Positions 1 through 6,405 of a stretch of DNA of 9,067 nucleotides are shown here, piece by piece. The stretch's first letter is position 1. Each line of letters opens with the position of its first letter. A model generated the notes under the pieces. It had not been told where the DNA came from. It made no database searches and saw only the letters and a list, made by a program, of their open reading frames with translations. The DNA comes from Actinomycetes bacterium (GTDB lineage Bacteria > Actinomycetota > Actinomycetes > Propionibacteriales > Propionibacteriaceae). The position numbers and the translations under genes were made by a program. The stretch is from NCBI GenBank assembly GCA_023412435.1, contig JAEYNS010000163.1:1-9067 (forward strand), given 5' to 3'.

Positions 1-403
1 CGTCAGGGTCAGCGGTCACCCACTCGCCGTCGGCGGTCGCGACCTCGGGGCTGGCGACGAGGGCGGGCGGCCGGCTGCCCTGCAGCAGGTCGGCGAGCCG
101 GATCACGAACCTGCGCCCGCCCACCCCGGTGCGCTCCGCCATCGCGTCCAGCAGGTCGGTCGGCATCCGCCGCGGGTCCCTGCCGCGCGAGACCGGAACC
201 TCGTGCCCGGCAACGATCGCGGCGAGCGGGATGACGTGCTCGGCGCCCTTCCGGTCGAGCACTGTCATGGTCTCGGCGTCGGAGCCGAGCACGAACCCGA
301 CGACGTCCTTCGTGCCCTTCTCCGGCATCCGGAACCGGACCGTTACCCGTACTCCCGGCTGGGTGGGTACTCGGTGCGGCGTGTCGTTCGGCGGGGTAGT
401 CAT
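1..403 (-). CDS. Partial gene: probable GNAT-family acetyltransferase, N-terminal SH3-like part only
   Basis: This leftward gene starts with ATG at 403-401 and stays open to the window edge, giving 134 N-terminal residues and no stop. After a proline-rich start, residues 17-70 read [20 protein letters not shown] and then a run of short beta-like segments ending near IVAGHEVP. This resembles the small SH3-like domain in front of the GNAT acetyltransferase domain in proteins such as M. tuberculosis Rv0428c. The acetyltransferase domain itself lies outside the window, so the enzymatic call is inference from family resemblance. Residues 80-134 look like a linker or the beginning of the next domain. 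The start is supported by a TACTGT box on the minus strand at 416-411, 7 bases before the ATG, with no ribosome binding site, which suggests a leaderless message. The gene diverges from fdxA. Confidence 0.6.
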   Translation of the reverse strand, partial: MTTPPNDTPHRVPTQPGVRVTVRFRMPEKGTKDVVGFVLGSDAETMTVLDRKGAEHVIPLAAIVAGHEVPVSRGRDPRRMPTDLLDAMAERTGVGGRRFVIRLADLLQGSRPPALVASPEVATADGEWVTADPD

Positions 404-449
404 GAGTTGTACAGTAGGCGACAGGCCGTCGGAGGAGGAGCTCGAAGCA
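404..449. promoter_or_regulatory. Divergent promoter region between the acetyltransferase-like gene and fdxA
   Basis: Only 46 bases separate two divergent starts. On the plus strand TACAGT (410-415) can serve as the -10 box for fdxA. It would place transcription start near 422 and leave a short leader carrying the GGAGGAGGAG ribosome binding site at 431-440, 9 bases before the fdxA ATG. On the minus strand the same bases read TACTGT (416-411), placed so that transcription would start at about the ATG of the leftward gene. No good -35 hexamer is visible for either direction. The -10 assignments are by inspection only. Confidence 0.45.
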
Positions 450-770
450 ATGACCTACGTGATCACCTTGCCCTGCGTGGACATCAAGGATCGCGCCTGC
501 GTCGAGGAGTGCCCCGTCGACTGCATCTACGAGGGCAACCGGATGCTCTACATCCACCCTGACGAATGCGTCGACTGCGGTGCGTGCGAGCCGGTCTGCC
601 CGGTCGAGGCGATCTTCTACGAGGACGACGTCCCCGCCGACCAGGCCGAGTACTACGACGTGAACGTCCACTTCTTCGACGAGATCGGGTCCCCCGGTGG
701 CGCCGCCCGCCTCGGGCCGGTCGATTTCGACCACCCGACGGTGGCGGCACTCCCACCCCAGGGCGAGTGA
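450..770 (+). CDS. fdxA: Seven-iron ferredoxin (3Fe-4S / 4Fe-4S), FdxA type
   Basis: This 106-residue protein is a small soluble cytoplasmic electron carrier. It aligns by eye almost end to end with actinobacterial FdxA/FdxC. Cysteines are at 9, 17, 21, 25, 40, 43, 46 and 50. By analogy with Azotobacter-type seven-iron ferredoxins, C9, C17 and C50 would hold the 3Fe-4S cluster, C21, C40, C43 and C46 the 4Fe-4S cluster, and C25 would be free. The [10 protein letters not shown] and [16 protein letters not shown] segments are diagnostic. The acidic tail, ending in PPQGE, is typical of the family. The ATG at 450 is 9 bases after a strong GGAGGAGGAG site, so this gene has a conventional leader. 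Its stop overlaps the dapC start, making a fdxA-dapC transcription unit. The redox partner cannot be told from the sequence. Confidence 0.95.
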   Translation: MTYVITLPCVDIKDRACVEECPVDCIYEGNRMLYIHPDECVDCGACEPVCPVEAIFYEDDVPADQAEYYDVNVHFFDEIGSPGGAARLGPVDFDHPTVAALPPQGE

Positions 771-1873
771 GCCTCTCCGAGCTCCTGCCGGACTTCCCCT
801 GGGACACGCTGGCGGCTGCCCGCACCGTCGCCGCCTCGCACCCCGACGGCCTGGTCGACCTCTCGGTCGGGACACCGGTCGACCCCACCCCCGAAGTGGC
901 GCAGCGGGCGCTGAGCGGCGCTGCCAACGCCCCCGGCTATCCCACCACCTGGGGCACCCCTGAGCTTCGGGACGCGATCATCAGCCACCTCACCGGCCGG
1001 TGGAACGCCGCGGGGCTCACCCACGCCGACGTCCTGCCGGTGATCGGTACCAAGGAACTCGTCGCGTGGCTGCCGACCCTGCTCGCGGCGCGCGGGGAGG
1101 TGGTGGTCCACCCCGAGATCGCGTACCCGACCTACGACGTGGGGGCACGGATCGCGCAGGCCACCCCTGTGCCCTGCGACGATCCGGCACGTCTGGCCGA
1201 GCTTCGTCCCCGGCTGGTGTGGATCAACTCCCCGGCCAATCCGCACGGCCGCGTGCTCACCCCGGCCGAGACCAGCGCCTGGGTGGACGCGGCCCGCGCG
1301 GCAGGTGCGGTGCTGGCCAGCGACGAGTGCTACGGCGAGTTCGGCTGGGAGGCCGAGCCGGTCTCGGTGCTGGATCCGCGGGTCAACGGCGGCTCGCTGG
1401 ACGGCCTGCTCGCCGTCCACTCGCTCTCCAAGCGGTCCAACGTCGCCGGCTACCGGGCGGGCTTCGTGGCAGGCGACCGAACGCTGGTCGGCGAGCTGCT
1501 GGAGGTGCGCAAGCACGCCGGGATGATGCTGCCGGGCCCGGTGCAGGCCGCCATGGTCGCGTTGCTGACCGACCAGACGCACGTCGCCGAGCAGCGCGGC
1601 CGCTACCTGCGCCGCCGGTCCCTGCTGCGCCCGGCCCTTGAGGCCGCCGGCTACCGGGTCGAGCACTCCGAGGGCTCGCTGTACCTGTGGTGCACCCGCG
1701 GCGAGGACTGCCGCGTCAGCGTCGACCGGTTGGCCCGGCTGGGCATCCTGGTCGCGCCGGGGGACTTCTACGGGCCGAAGGGGCGGGAGTTCGTCAGGAT
1801 CGCTCTCACCGCCCTCGACGAGCGGATCGAGGCGGCAGCCCGCCGCCTGCTCGCCACCGCTCGGGCGGTATGA
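767..1873 (+). CDS. dapC: N-succinyldiaminopimelate aminotransferase (DapC type, PLP-dependent)
   Basis: This 368-residue fold-type I aminotransferase would convert N-succinyl-2-amino-6-ketopimelate plus glutamate to N-succinyl-LL-diaminopimelate, in the succinylase branch of lysine and peptidoglycan precursor synthesis. Visible landmarks are the NPHG motif (N158-G161), the D186-x-x-Y189 pair in DECYGEF that contacts PLP, the Schiff-base lysine K222 in SLSKRSN, and R344 in EFVRIAL for the substrate carboxylate. The GTG start overlaps the fdxA stop as GTGA, so translation is probably coupled; an in-frame extension upstream would run through fdxA and is not credible. Only 9 bases separate its stop from that of the convergent gene at 1883. 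The DapC role rests on the fdxA-dapC-dapD-dapE neighbourhood; the fold alone would also allow other class I aminotransferase substrates. Confidence 0.88.
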   Translation: MSLSELLPDFPWDTLAAARTVAASHPDGLVDLSVGTPVDPTPEVAQRALSGAANAPGYPTTWGTPELRDAIISHLTGRWNAAGLTHADVLPVIGTKELVAWLPTLLAARGEVVVHPEIAYPTYDVGARIAQATPVPCDDPARLAELRPRLVWINSPANPHGRVLTPAETSAWVDAARAAGAVLASDECYGEFGWEAEPVSVLDPRVNGGSLDGLLAVHSLSKRSNVAGYRAGFVAGDRTLVGELLEVRKHAGMMLPGPVQAAMVALLTDQTHVAEQRGRYLRRRSLLRPALEAAGYRVEHSEGSLYLWCTRGEDCRVSVDRLARLGILVAPGDFYGPKGREFVRIALTALDERIEAAARRLLATARAV

Positions 1874-1882
1874 CCCGTCCGC

Positions 1883-2746
1883 TCAGGCGGCAGGGAAGAC
1901 CAGCGACACCACAGTCGGCCCCACCGCAGGGGACGGGCCGTGCCAGGCGGCAGGCGACCACGGGCTGTGGGTCCAGGTCCACCGGCCCAGCGACACCCTC
2001 TCCAGCCCGTAGCGGGCGGTGCCGGCGACCGCGACCTGGGCCACCGACCACGCTGCCTGCGGGTCGCGGACCTCGACCCGCAGCCCGTCCGCGGTGGCGG
2101 TCAGCGTGACCGCCTTCCCGAACGTCTTCCTCAGGTAGTCGGCCATCCCGTCCGGGTCGGGAGAGCCGGGGGACCGCACCGAGCAGGAGAAGACCGCAGG
2201 GGTCTGGCCGGTCAGCGCGCTGGCAAGCGCCCTGGCGTTCGCCACGTGCTTGCGGTAGGCCTCGGGGTGGCCGCTGCGCTGGACCGCCTGCGCGACATCA
2301 TTGATGTCGCCGTCCTGCCACTGCTTCACCTTGACCAGGGCGCGGTAGAAGGCGGTCGCGGAGTACCACGGGTCCATGATCTCCTCGACCGACCCCCAGC
2401 CCTGGGAGGGCCGCTGCTGGAACAGCCCGATCGAGTCGGCGTGGCCGTAGTCGAGGTTGCGGATCCCCGACTCCTGGTAGGCGGTGGCGAGCGCGATGCT
2501 CGCGGCCCGGGGCACGAGTTCCCGCCTCACCGAGACCCCTGCGATCAGCGCCGCGTAGTACGCCTGGTCGGGGTTGAGCGAGACCGTGTGTCCCTGGACG
2601 GTAGCCGCGCACCGGTCGGCCATCGGCAGCGGGGTCTTCGTGGCCGTCGCCCACCACACCACGGCGCCGATCGCCACCAGCGCGAGCACCGAGACCGCTG
2701 CCAGAGCCTTCACGGCCACCGGCAGCCGGCGGGCACTAGTTGGCAT
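1883..2746 (-). CDS. Membrane-anchored lytic-transglycosylase-like protein
   Basis: This 287-residue protein has a basic N-terminus, one hydrophobic segment (about residues 11-32, an uncleaved anchor or signal peptide) and then an outside-facing globular part. Residues 61-180 resemble a lysozyme-like/SLT fold: E92 in [13 protein letters not shown] is the candidate catalytic acid, and [12 protein letters not shown] (107-118) corresponds to the GLMQ-type motif. Many actinobacteria have this protein type, usually annotated as hypothetical. Residues 190-287 form a second domain that I do not recognise. C46 and C188 could form a disulfide. The ATG at 2746 is chosen because the hydrophobic segment begins shortly after it; it overlaps the dapD end by 11 bases, so the gene is probably co-transcribed with dapD. 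Cutting or remodelling peptidoglycan is inference from the fold; activity is not shown. Confidence 0.75.
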   Translation of the reverse strand: MPTSARRLPVAVKALAAVSVLALVAIGAVVWWATATKTPLPMADRCAATVQGHTVSLNPDQAYYAALIAGVSVRRELVPRAASIALATAYQESGIRNLDYGHADSIGLFQQRPSQGWGSVEEIMDPWYSATAFYRALVKVKQWQDGDINDVAQAVQRSGHPEAYRKHVANARALASALTGQTPAVFSCSVRSPGSPDPDGMADYLRKTFGKAVTLTATADGLRVEVRDPQAAWSVAQVAVAGTARYGLERVSLGRWTWTHSPWSPAAWHGPSPAVGPTVVSLVFPAA

Positions 2747-3656
2747 GCAGTTCCGCGTTGAGGTCGACGCCACCGCCGGCGCGCGGCCGCGCCTCGACGG
2801 CACCGGTCAGCGAGTTGCGCAGGAACAGCAGGCCGGAGCGGCCGGACAGGGTCGCCGCCTTCACCACCTCGCCATCGAACTGCAGCTTCGTCCCCGCCGT
2901 GACGTAGAGGCCGGCCTCCACCACGCAGTCGTCGCCCAGTGAGATGCCGACCCCCGACTCGGCGCCCAGCAGGCACCGCTTCCCGATCGTGATCTGCTCC
3001 TGCCCGCCGCCGGACAGGGTGCCCATGATCGAGGCGCCGCCGCCGACGTCGGTGCCGTCGCCGACCACCACCCCGGCAGAGATCCGGCCCTCGATCATCG
3101 AGGTGCCCAGCGTGCCGGCATTGAAGTTGACGAAGCCCTCGTGCATCACGGTGGTGCCGCTGGCGAGGTGGGCGCCCAGCCGCACCCGGTCGGCGTCGGC
3201 GATCCGCACCCCGGACGGCACGACGTAGTCGACCATTCGCGGGAACTTGTCGAGGCCGAAGATGGTCAGGTGCCCGCGGACGCTGCGCAGCGCGAGCCGG
3301 GTCCGCTCGAAGTCCTCGACCCGGCAGGGGCCGTGGTTGGTCCACACCACGTTCGGCAGGACCCCGAACAGGCCGTCGAGGTTGATGCTGCGCGGCGCGC
3401 AGATCCTTGCGCTGAGCAGGTGGAGCCGCAGGTAGGCGTCCGGGACGGAGGCGGGCGGGGAGTCGAGGTCGATCTCGACCAGCACCGCGGACAACTCGAC
3501 CTTGCGCTCCTCGTCGCGCTGGCTCGCAGCGCCCAGGCTCGCCGGGGCAGGGCTGCCGTCCGGGCTCCCCACGGGGGGGGGGGGGAACCAGGTGTCAAGC
3601 ACCTGGCCGGAGTCGTGAATCGTGGCAAGGCCCCATCCGGACGCGGGTCGTGTCAT
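2736..3656 (-). CDS. dapD: Tetrahydrodipicolinate N-succinyltransferase, actinobacterial DapD
   Basis: This 306-residue enzyme would transfer succinyl from succinyl-CoA to tetrahydrodipicolinate, the committed step of the succinylase DAP pathway. The sequence matches M. tuberculosis Rv1201c closely from about residue 75 onward: [36 protein letters not shown], then left-handed beta-helix hexapeptide repeats from about 145 to 260. The probable catalytic acid is E189 in [10 protein letters not shown]. The C-terminus ends in the conserved LHAN. The family works as a trimer. The ATG at 3656 follows a TACGCT box on the minus strand (3668-3663) by 6 bases with no ribosome binding site, so a leaderless message is likely; the reading frame is open further upstream but that part is antisense to dapE. 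Codons 24-28 contain a 13-base C run. The gene overlaps the downstream transglycosylase-like gene and diverges from dapE. Confidence 0.95.
   Translation of the reverse strand: MTRPASGWGLATIHDSGQVLDTWFPPPPVGSPDGSPAPASLGAASQRDEERKVELSAVLVEIDLDSPPASVPDAYLRLHLLSARICAPRSINLDGLFGVLPNVVWTNHGPCRVEDFERTRLALRSVRGHLTIFGLDKFPRMVDYVVPSGVRIADADRVRLGAHLASGTTVMHEGFVNFNAGTLGTSMIEGRISAGVVVGDGTDVGGGASIMGTLSGGGQEQITIGKRCLLGAESGVGISLGDDCVVEAGLYVTAGTKLQFDGEVVKAATLSGRSGLLFLRNSLTGAVEARPRAGGGVDLNAELHAN
3573..3585 (+). repeat. 13-base G homopolymer inside dapD (C run on the coding strand)
   Basis: Thirteen consecutive G on the plus strand encode F24-PPPP in DapD on the minus strand, just after the conserved VLDTWF motif. 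At this length the frame is intact. Tracts of this length can slip during replication, and can also be miscounted by sequencing. Confidence 0.95.
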
Positions 3657-3770
3657 GGCGACAGCGTACCTGCGGGGGCGAAGCCGACCCGCCGCCGGCG
3701 GGCTCGCGCCACGGTCCGTCACGGCGTCGACGCGCCGTGCGGGAGCGGTATCGGGCCGTAGGCTTCGGCC
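3657..3770. promoter_or_regulatory. Divergent dapD-dapE promoter region with a palindrome
   Basis: The 114 bases between the two divergent starts contain a TACGCT box for dapD (minus strand, 3668-3663) and a TAGGCT box for dapE (plus strand, 3759-3764). Each ends 6 bases before its start codon, which predicts leaderless messages. Between them lie a perfect inverted repeat, CACGGCG-TCGACG-CGCCGTG (3720-3739), and a shorter one, CCCGCC-GCC-GGCGGG (3688-3702). Either could be an operator. In DNA this GC-rich, short palindromes arise easily, so the operator idea is weak. I see no good -35 hexamers. Confidence 0.4.
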
Positions 3771-4826
3771 ATGAGCCTCCAGCTGCGCGACAGCATCGTC
3801 ACCCTGTTCCGCCAGATCGTCGACATCGAGTCGGTGAGCGGCAACGAGGGTCCGCTGGCCGACGCCGTCGAGCAGGCGCTGCGGCCGCTGGCGCACCTGC
3901 ACGTGGTGCGGGACGGCGACACGGTGATCGCGCGGACCGAACTCGGCCGCCCCCAGCGGGTGGTCATCGCCGGCCACCTCGATACGGTGCCGGTGGCCGG
4001 CAACCTGCCGTCCCGCCTCGAGGACGGGGTGGTGTACGGCCGCGGCAGCGTCGACATGAAGGGCGGAATCGCGGTCATGGTGCAGGTGGCGGCGCTGGCC
4101 ACCGCGCCGGCCCGCGACGTCACCTGGATCTTCTACGACCACGAGGAGGTCGCCGCCACCGAGAACTCGCTCAACCGGATCGCCGCCACCCGTCCCGAGG
4201 CGCTCGCCGGCGATTTCGCGGTCTTGATGGAGCCGACCTCCGGACGGGTCGAGGGCGGCTGCCAGGGCACCCTTCGCTACCGGGTGACCATCCGCGGCCG
4301 GGCGGCCCACTCCGCACGGTCGTGGATGGGGAGCAACGCGATCCACGACACCGCGGAGGTTCTGGCGAGGCTGGTCGCCTACCAGCCACGGGAGGTCGAG
4401 GTGGACGGCCTCACCTACCGCGAGGGGATGAACGCGGTCGAGATCCGAGGCGGGATCGCCGGCAACGTCATCCCTGACCGGTGCACGGTGACCGTGAACT
4501 TCCGGTTCGCGCCCGACCGCGACGAGGCGGACGCGCTGGCCCACTGCCGGGAGCTGATGGCCGGCCACGACCTCGAGTTCATCGACTTCGCGCTCGGCGC
4601 CCGGCCGGGCCTCGATCGTCCGGCCGCCCGTGACTTCCTGGCCGCTGTCGGCGGCGACCCGCTGCCCAAGTTCGGGTGGACCGACGTGGCACGGTTCAGC
4701 GCGCTCGGCGTCCCCGCGGTCAACTTCGGCCCCGGCGATCCGCTCAAGGCGCACGCCGACGACGAGGCCTGCCCGGTCAGCGATCTGCGGTCCTGCCGCG
4801 ACGCCCTGCTGCGCTGGCTCGGCTGA
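3771..4826 (+). CDS. dapE: Succinyl-diaminopimelate desuccinylase, actinobacterial DapE (M20 peptidase family)
   Basis: This 351-residue zinc enzyme would hydrolyse N-succinyl-LL-diaminopimelate to LL-diaminopimelate and succinate, the step after DapC. Candidate metal and catalytic residues are all present: H69 in AGHLDTVPV with D71, D95 in [10 protein letters not shown], the pair E125-E126 in [11 protein letters not shown]154 in VLMEPT, and H328 in KAHADDE. The M20 dimerisation domain lies at about 165-280, starting near [17 protein letters not shown]. Length is normal for the actinobacterial family, which is about 350 residues. The ATG at 3771 has no ribosome binding site but follows TAGGCT (3759-3764) by 6 bases. 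It diverges from dapD, and a LOG-family gene follows 70 bases downstream. Other M20 deacylases look similar; the dap neighbourhood decides the call. Confidence 0.93.
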   Translation: MSLQLRDSIVTLFRQIVDIESVSGNEGPLADAVEQALRPLAHLHVVRDGDTVIARTELGRPQRVVIAGHLDTVPVAGNLPSRLEDGVVYGRGSVDMKGGIAVMVQVAALATAPARDVTWIFYDHEEVAATENSLNRIAATRPEALAGDFAVLMEPTSGRVEGGCQGTLRYRVTIRGRAAHSARSWMGSNAIHDTAEVLARLVAYQPREVEVDGLTYREGMNAVEIRGGIAGNVIPDRCTVTVNFRFAPDRDEADALAHCRELMAGHDLEFIDFALGARPGLDRPAARDFLAAVGGDPLPKFGWTDVARFSALGVPAVNFGPGDPLKAHADDEACPVSDLRSCRDALLRWLG

Positions 4827-4861
4827 CATGGCCCAGCGGAGGGAGCGCACCGCGGGGACGG

Positions 4862-4890
4862 ATGACGGCGCGGGTCGGCTGGGCGATGAT
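4862..4890 (+). promoter_or_regulatory. Candidate promoter for the LOG-family gene
   Basis: ATGACG (4862-4867) and GATGAT (4885-4890) are separated by 17 bases and resemble -35 and -10 hexamers, each 4-5 of 6 to consensus. The -10 box ends 6 bases before the GTG at 4897, the same spacing seen at dapE, dapD and glgC. This supports GTG 4897 as a leaderless start. Confidence 0.4.
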
Positions 4891-4896
4891 GGGCGC

Positions 4897-5655
4897 GTGA
4901 CCAAACACCTGCGCACCCAGGGGCCGGTTGTCCGCCGTGGCGAGAAGGCCGAGCCGATGACGCTGGACGAGTGGCTGCTCGCCAACCGGGGAGACACCGA
5001 ATGGGCTCACGCCGACCCGTGGCGGGTGCTGCGGATTCAGTCCGAGTTCGTGGAAGGGTTCGGCACCCTGGCCGAGATCGGGCCGGCGATCAGCGTGTTC
5101 GGCTCCGCCCGCACGCCGCGCAAGCACCCGCTCTACGCCGCCGGGGTCGAGATCGGGCGTCGGCTGGCCCGTGCGGGCTTCGCCACCATCACCGGCGGTG
5201 GGCCGGGCATCATGGAGGCGGCCAACAAGGGTGCCCTGCAGGCCGGCGGCGCCTCGGTCGGACTCGGCATCGAGCTGCCCTTCGAGCAGGGTCTCAACAA
5301 GTACGTCTCGCTCGGCATCAACTTCCGCTACTTCTTCGCGCGGAAGGTGATGTTCCTGAAGTACTCCCAGGGCTTCGTCGTGATGCCGGGCGGCTTCGGG
5401 ACCTTCGACGAGGTGTTCGAGGCGCTGACGCTGGTGCAGACCCGCAAGGTCAGGTCCTTCCCGATCGTGCTGTACGGCTCGGAGTTCTGGTCGGGAATGC
5501 TGGACTGGCTGCGCGAGCAGATGCTGGAGTCCGGCTACATCGGCGCCAGGGACCTGGAGATGTTCTCGGTGGCCGACGACCCCGAGGAGGCGGTGGCGCT
5601 GGTGACCAACCCGCTGCCGGAGCCGCCCGCGGACGCTTCGGCGCAGATGTCCTAG
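4897..5655 (+). CDS. LOG-family (TIGR00730) Rossmann-fold protein, putative nucleotide phosphoribohydrolase
   Basis: This 252-residue protein is a longer type of the LOG family, whose characterised members release the base from nucleoside 5'-monophosphates (cytokinin activation in plants; M. tuberculosis Rv1205 is a shorter relative). Visible motifs are [14 protein letters not shown] (100-113), R149-K150 in FFARKVMF and the signature PGGFGTFDE (164-172). Before the Rossmann fold, residues 40-65 carry [19 protein letters not shown], which I recall from long actinobacterial members encoded next to dapE. The GTG at 4897 is preferred because of the promoter-like boxes and the family-like N-terminus. 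An in-frame ATG at 4828, directly after the dapE stop, would add 23 residues, and an ATG at 4957 would shorten it by 20. The true substrate is unknown; the cytokinin connection is only a family-level possibility. Confidence 0.85.
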   Translation: MTKHLRTQGPVVRRGEKAEPMTLDEWLLANRGDTEWAHADPWRVLRIQSEFVEGFGTLAEIGPAISVFGSARTPRKHPLYAAGVEIGRRLARAGFATITGGGPGIMEAANKGALQAGGASVGLGIELPFEQGLNKYVSLGINFRYFFARKVMFLKYSQGFVVMPGGFGTFDEVFEALTLVQTRKVRSFPIVLYGSEFWSGMLDWLREQMLESGYIGARDLEMFSVADDPEEAVALVTNPLPEPPADASAQMS

Positions 5656-5658
5656 GAT
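5653..5658 (+). promoter_or_regulatory. Candidate -10 box overlapping the LOG-gene stop codon
   Basis: TAGGAT begins with the TAG stop of the LOG-family gene (5653-5655) and ends 6 bases before the GTG at 5665. The spacing equals that of the other leaderless-type starts in this window. No convincing -35 hexamer is seen. Confidence 0.35.
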
Positions 5659-5664
5659 CGCGGC

Positions 5665-5913
5665 GTGGAGTGGTTCCTGTGGATGATCGCCGTGGCGGTC
5701 CTCGGCCTGGCGGCCGTTGCGGCCAGCGGACGGCTCGGCGAACTGCCGGCGACCGTGACCGACACCCCGGTGCCCCACCTGCCACAGGGCACGCTCACGG
5801 CCCAGGACCTGCGCCAGGCGCGGTTCGCCGTCGTCCCGCGCGGGTATTCGATGGTGCAGGTCGACGAACTGCTCGATCGGCTGGCACGCCAGCTCGAGAC
5901 GCCCCGGGACTGA
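5665..5913 (+). CDS. Small membrane protein with DivIVA-like segment (Rv1209-like)
   Basis: This 82-residue protein has one hydrophobic helix at about residues 4-20 and a cytoplasmic tail. The tail contains FAVVPRGYSMVQVDELLDRL at about 54-73, which resembles the short DivIVA-type repeat (F-x-x-V-x-RGY-x-x-x-QVD-x-x-L) found at the start of actinobacterial Wag31/DivIVA proteins. The position between a LOG gene and DUF3117 matches M. tuberculosis Rv1209. A role at the membrane in cell-pole or division organisation is inference from the motif; it may equally be a protein-interaction anchor of unknown purpose. The GTG at 5665 lies 9 bases after the previous stop, follows a TAGGAT box, and places the hydrophobic helix at the very N-terminus, so I consider it the start. 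No ribosome binding site is seen. Confidence 0.78.
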   Translation: MEWFLWMIAVAVLGLAAVAASGRLGELPATVTDTPVPHLPQGTLTAQDLRQARFAVVPRGYSMVQVDELLDRLARQLETPRD

Positions 5914-5974
5914 CCGCGACCCGCGTGCGAGGTCGGAGAACGCCCGCCACCGGCGGGATGTCATGGGGGGATGG

Positions 5975-6018
5975 AATAATGGGCTGTGTTCGATCCAGCT
6001 GAACAAGTGAGGTAAGCA
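5975..6018 (+). promoter_or_regulatory. Promoter and leader of the DUF3117 gene
   Basis: AATAAT (5975-5980) is an AT-rich -10-like box in an otherwise GC-rich gap. It is followed by a short leader with a ribosome binding site GAGGTAAG (6009-6016), 2 bases before the ATG in strict distance and with its core GAGG about 6 bases before it. Unlike most neighbours, this gene appears to have a conventional leader. A small CCCGCC-ACC-GGCGGG hairpin (5943-5957) upstream could end the preceding transcript. Confidence 0.4.
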
Positions 6019-6192
6019 ATGGCAGCTATGAAACCGCGAACCGGGGACGGCCCGATCGAGGTGGCCAAGGAGGGACGCGTGATCGCCATGCGAATTCCTG
6101 CCGAGGGCGGCGGACGGCTGGTGATCGAGATGAACGCCGCGGAGGCGGCCGAGCTCAAGGCGGCGCTGGAAGGCGTTGTCGTCACTGCCTGA
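6019..6192 (+). CDS. DUF3117 family small conserved protein (Rv1211-like)
   Basis: This 57-residue protein begins MAAMKPRTGDGPIEVAKEGR, continues with RIPAEGGGRLVIEMNAAEAA, and ends in VVVTA. This is the near-invariant pattern of DUF3117, represented by M. tuberculosis Rv1211. The protein is soluble, without cysteines or a membrane segment. It looks like a short beta-hairpin unit followed by a helix (residues 39-51, AAEAAELKAAL region). Its function is unknown to me. The gene sits upstream of and convergent with glgA, as in M. tuberculosis. The ATG at 6019 is supported by a GAGGTAAG site, and the strict conservation starts at the first residue. A 13-base-pair hairpin follows the stop by 17 bases. 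Confidence 0.9.
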   Translation: MAAMKPRTGDGPIEVAKEGRVIAMRIPAEGGGRLVIEMNAAEAAELKAALEGVVVTA

Positions 6193-6209
6193 CACACCGC
6201 ATCGTTGAA

Positions 6210-6239
6210 AACGGGCCCCGGGATCTCCCGGGGCCCGTT
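6210..6239. terminator. Strong hairpin terminator, probably bidirectional
   Basis: A perfect inverted repeat has 13-base arms (AACGGGCCCCGGG / CCCGGGGCCCGTT) around the loop ATCT. On the plus strand it ends the DUF3117 transcript, with only two T after the stem region. On the minus strand the stem is followed by TT, giving GTTTTC, so it may also stop glgA transcripts coming from the right. Confidence 0.8.
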
Positions 6240-6277
6240 GGCGTGTCGTCCTCCTTCACCGACCGCTCCTCACCACC

Positions 6278-6344
6278 GAGAACTCCTCACACCACCGAGA
6301 ACTCCCTCAGGGAGGGAGTTCTCGACGCTTGTGGGGAGCACTCG
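6278..6344. repeat. Palindromic intergenic repeat, unit 1
   Basis: The unit consists of GAGAACTCCTCAC (6278-6290), then the palindrome CGAGAACTCCCTC-AGG-GAGGGAGTTCTCG (6296-6324, 13-base perfect arms), then ACGCTTGTGGGGAGCACTCG (6325-6344). The word CACCACCGAGAACTCC occurs twice in direct orientation (6271-6286 and 6290-6305, period 19). A degenerate further copy of the CCGAGAACTCCTCAC word lies at 6259-6273 (12 of 15 matches). The unit lies downstream of both DUF3117 and glgA, in non-coding DNA. Confidence 0.85.
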
Positions 6345-6405
6345 CGGCTCGCGCCCCACGACGCACCGAGCGCTCCCGATCTCGCCCCGCGCCGCGCAGT
6401 CCGCT

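Noticed and set aside
653..1666. A 337-codon leftward open frame antisense to dapC
   Set aside because: It runs through fdxA and dapC, which both have complete catalytic or ligand residues. No motif or ribosome binding site supports it.
4828..4896. ATG at 4828 as the start of the LOG-family protein
   Set aside because: The 23 added residues ([20 protein letters not shown] and so on) are low-complexity, and the promoter-like boxes at 4862-4890 would lie inside the gene. GTG 4897 fits both, but the ATG cannot be excluded.
2736..4997. A 753-codon leftward open frame covering dapD and the antisense of dapE
   Set aside because: Only the dapD part (from 3656) resembles a protein family. The upstream part is the antisense of dapE, whose metal ligands and length are all intact. 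Long antisense frames are expected in DNA with this codon bias.
4971..6002. A 343-codon rightward open frame in another frame across the LOG and DivIVA-like genes
   Set aside because: It is arginine- and glycine-rich translation of two real genes in a shifted frame.
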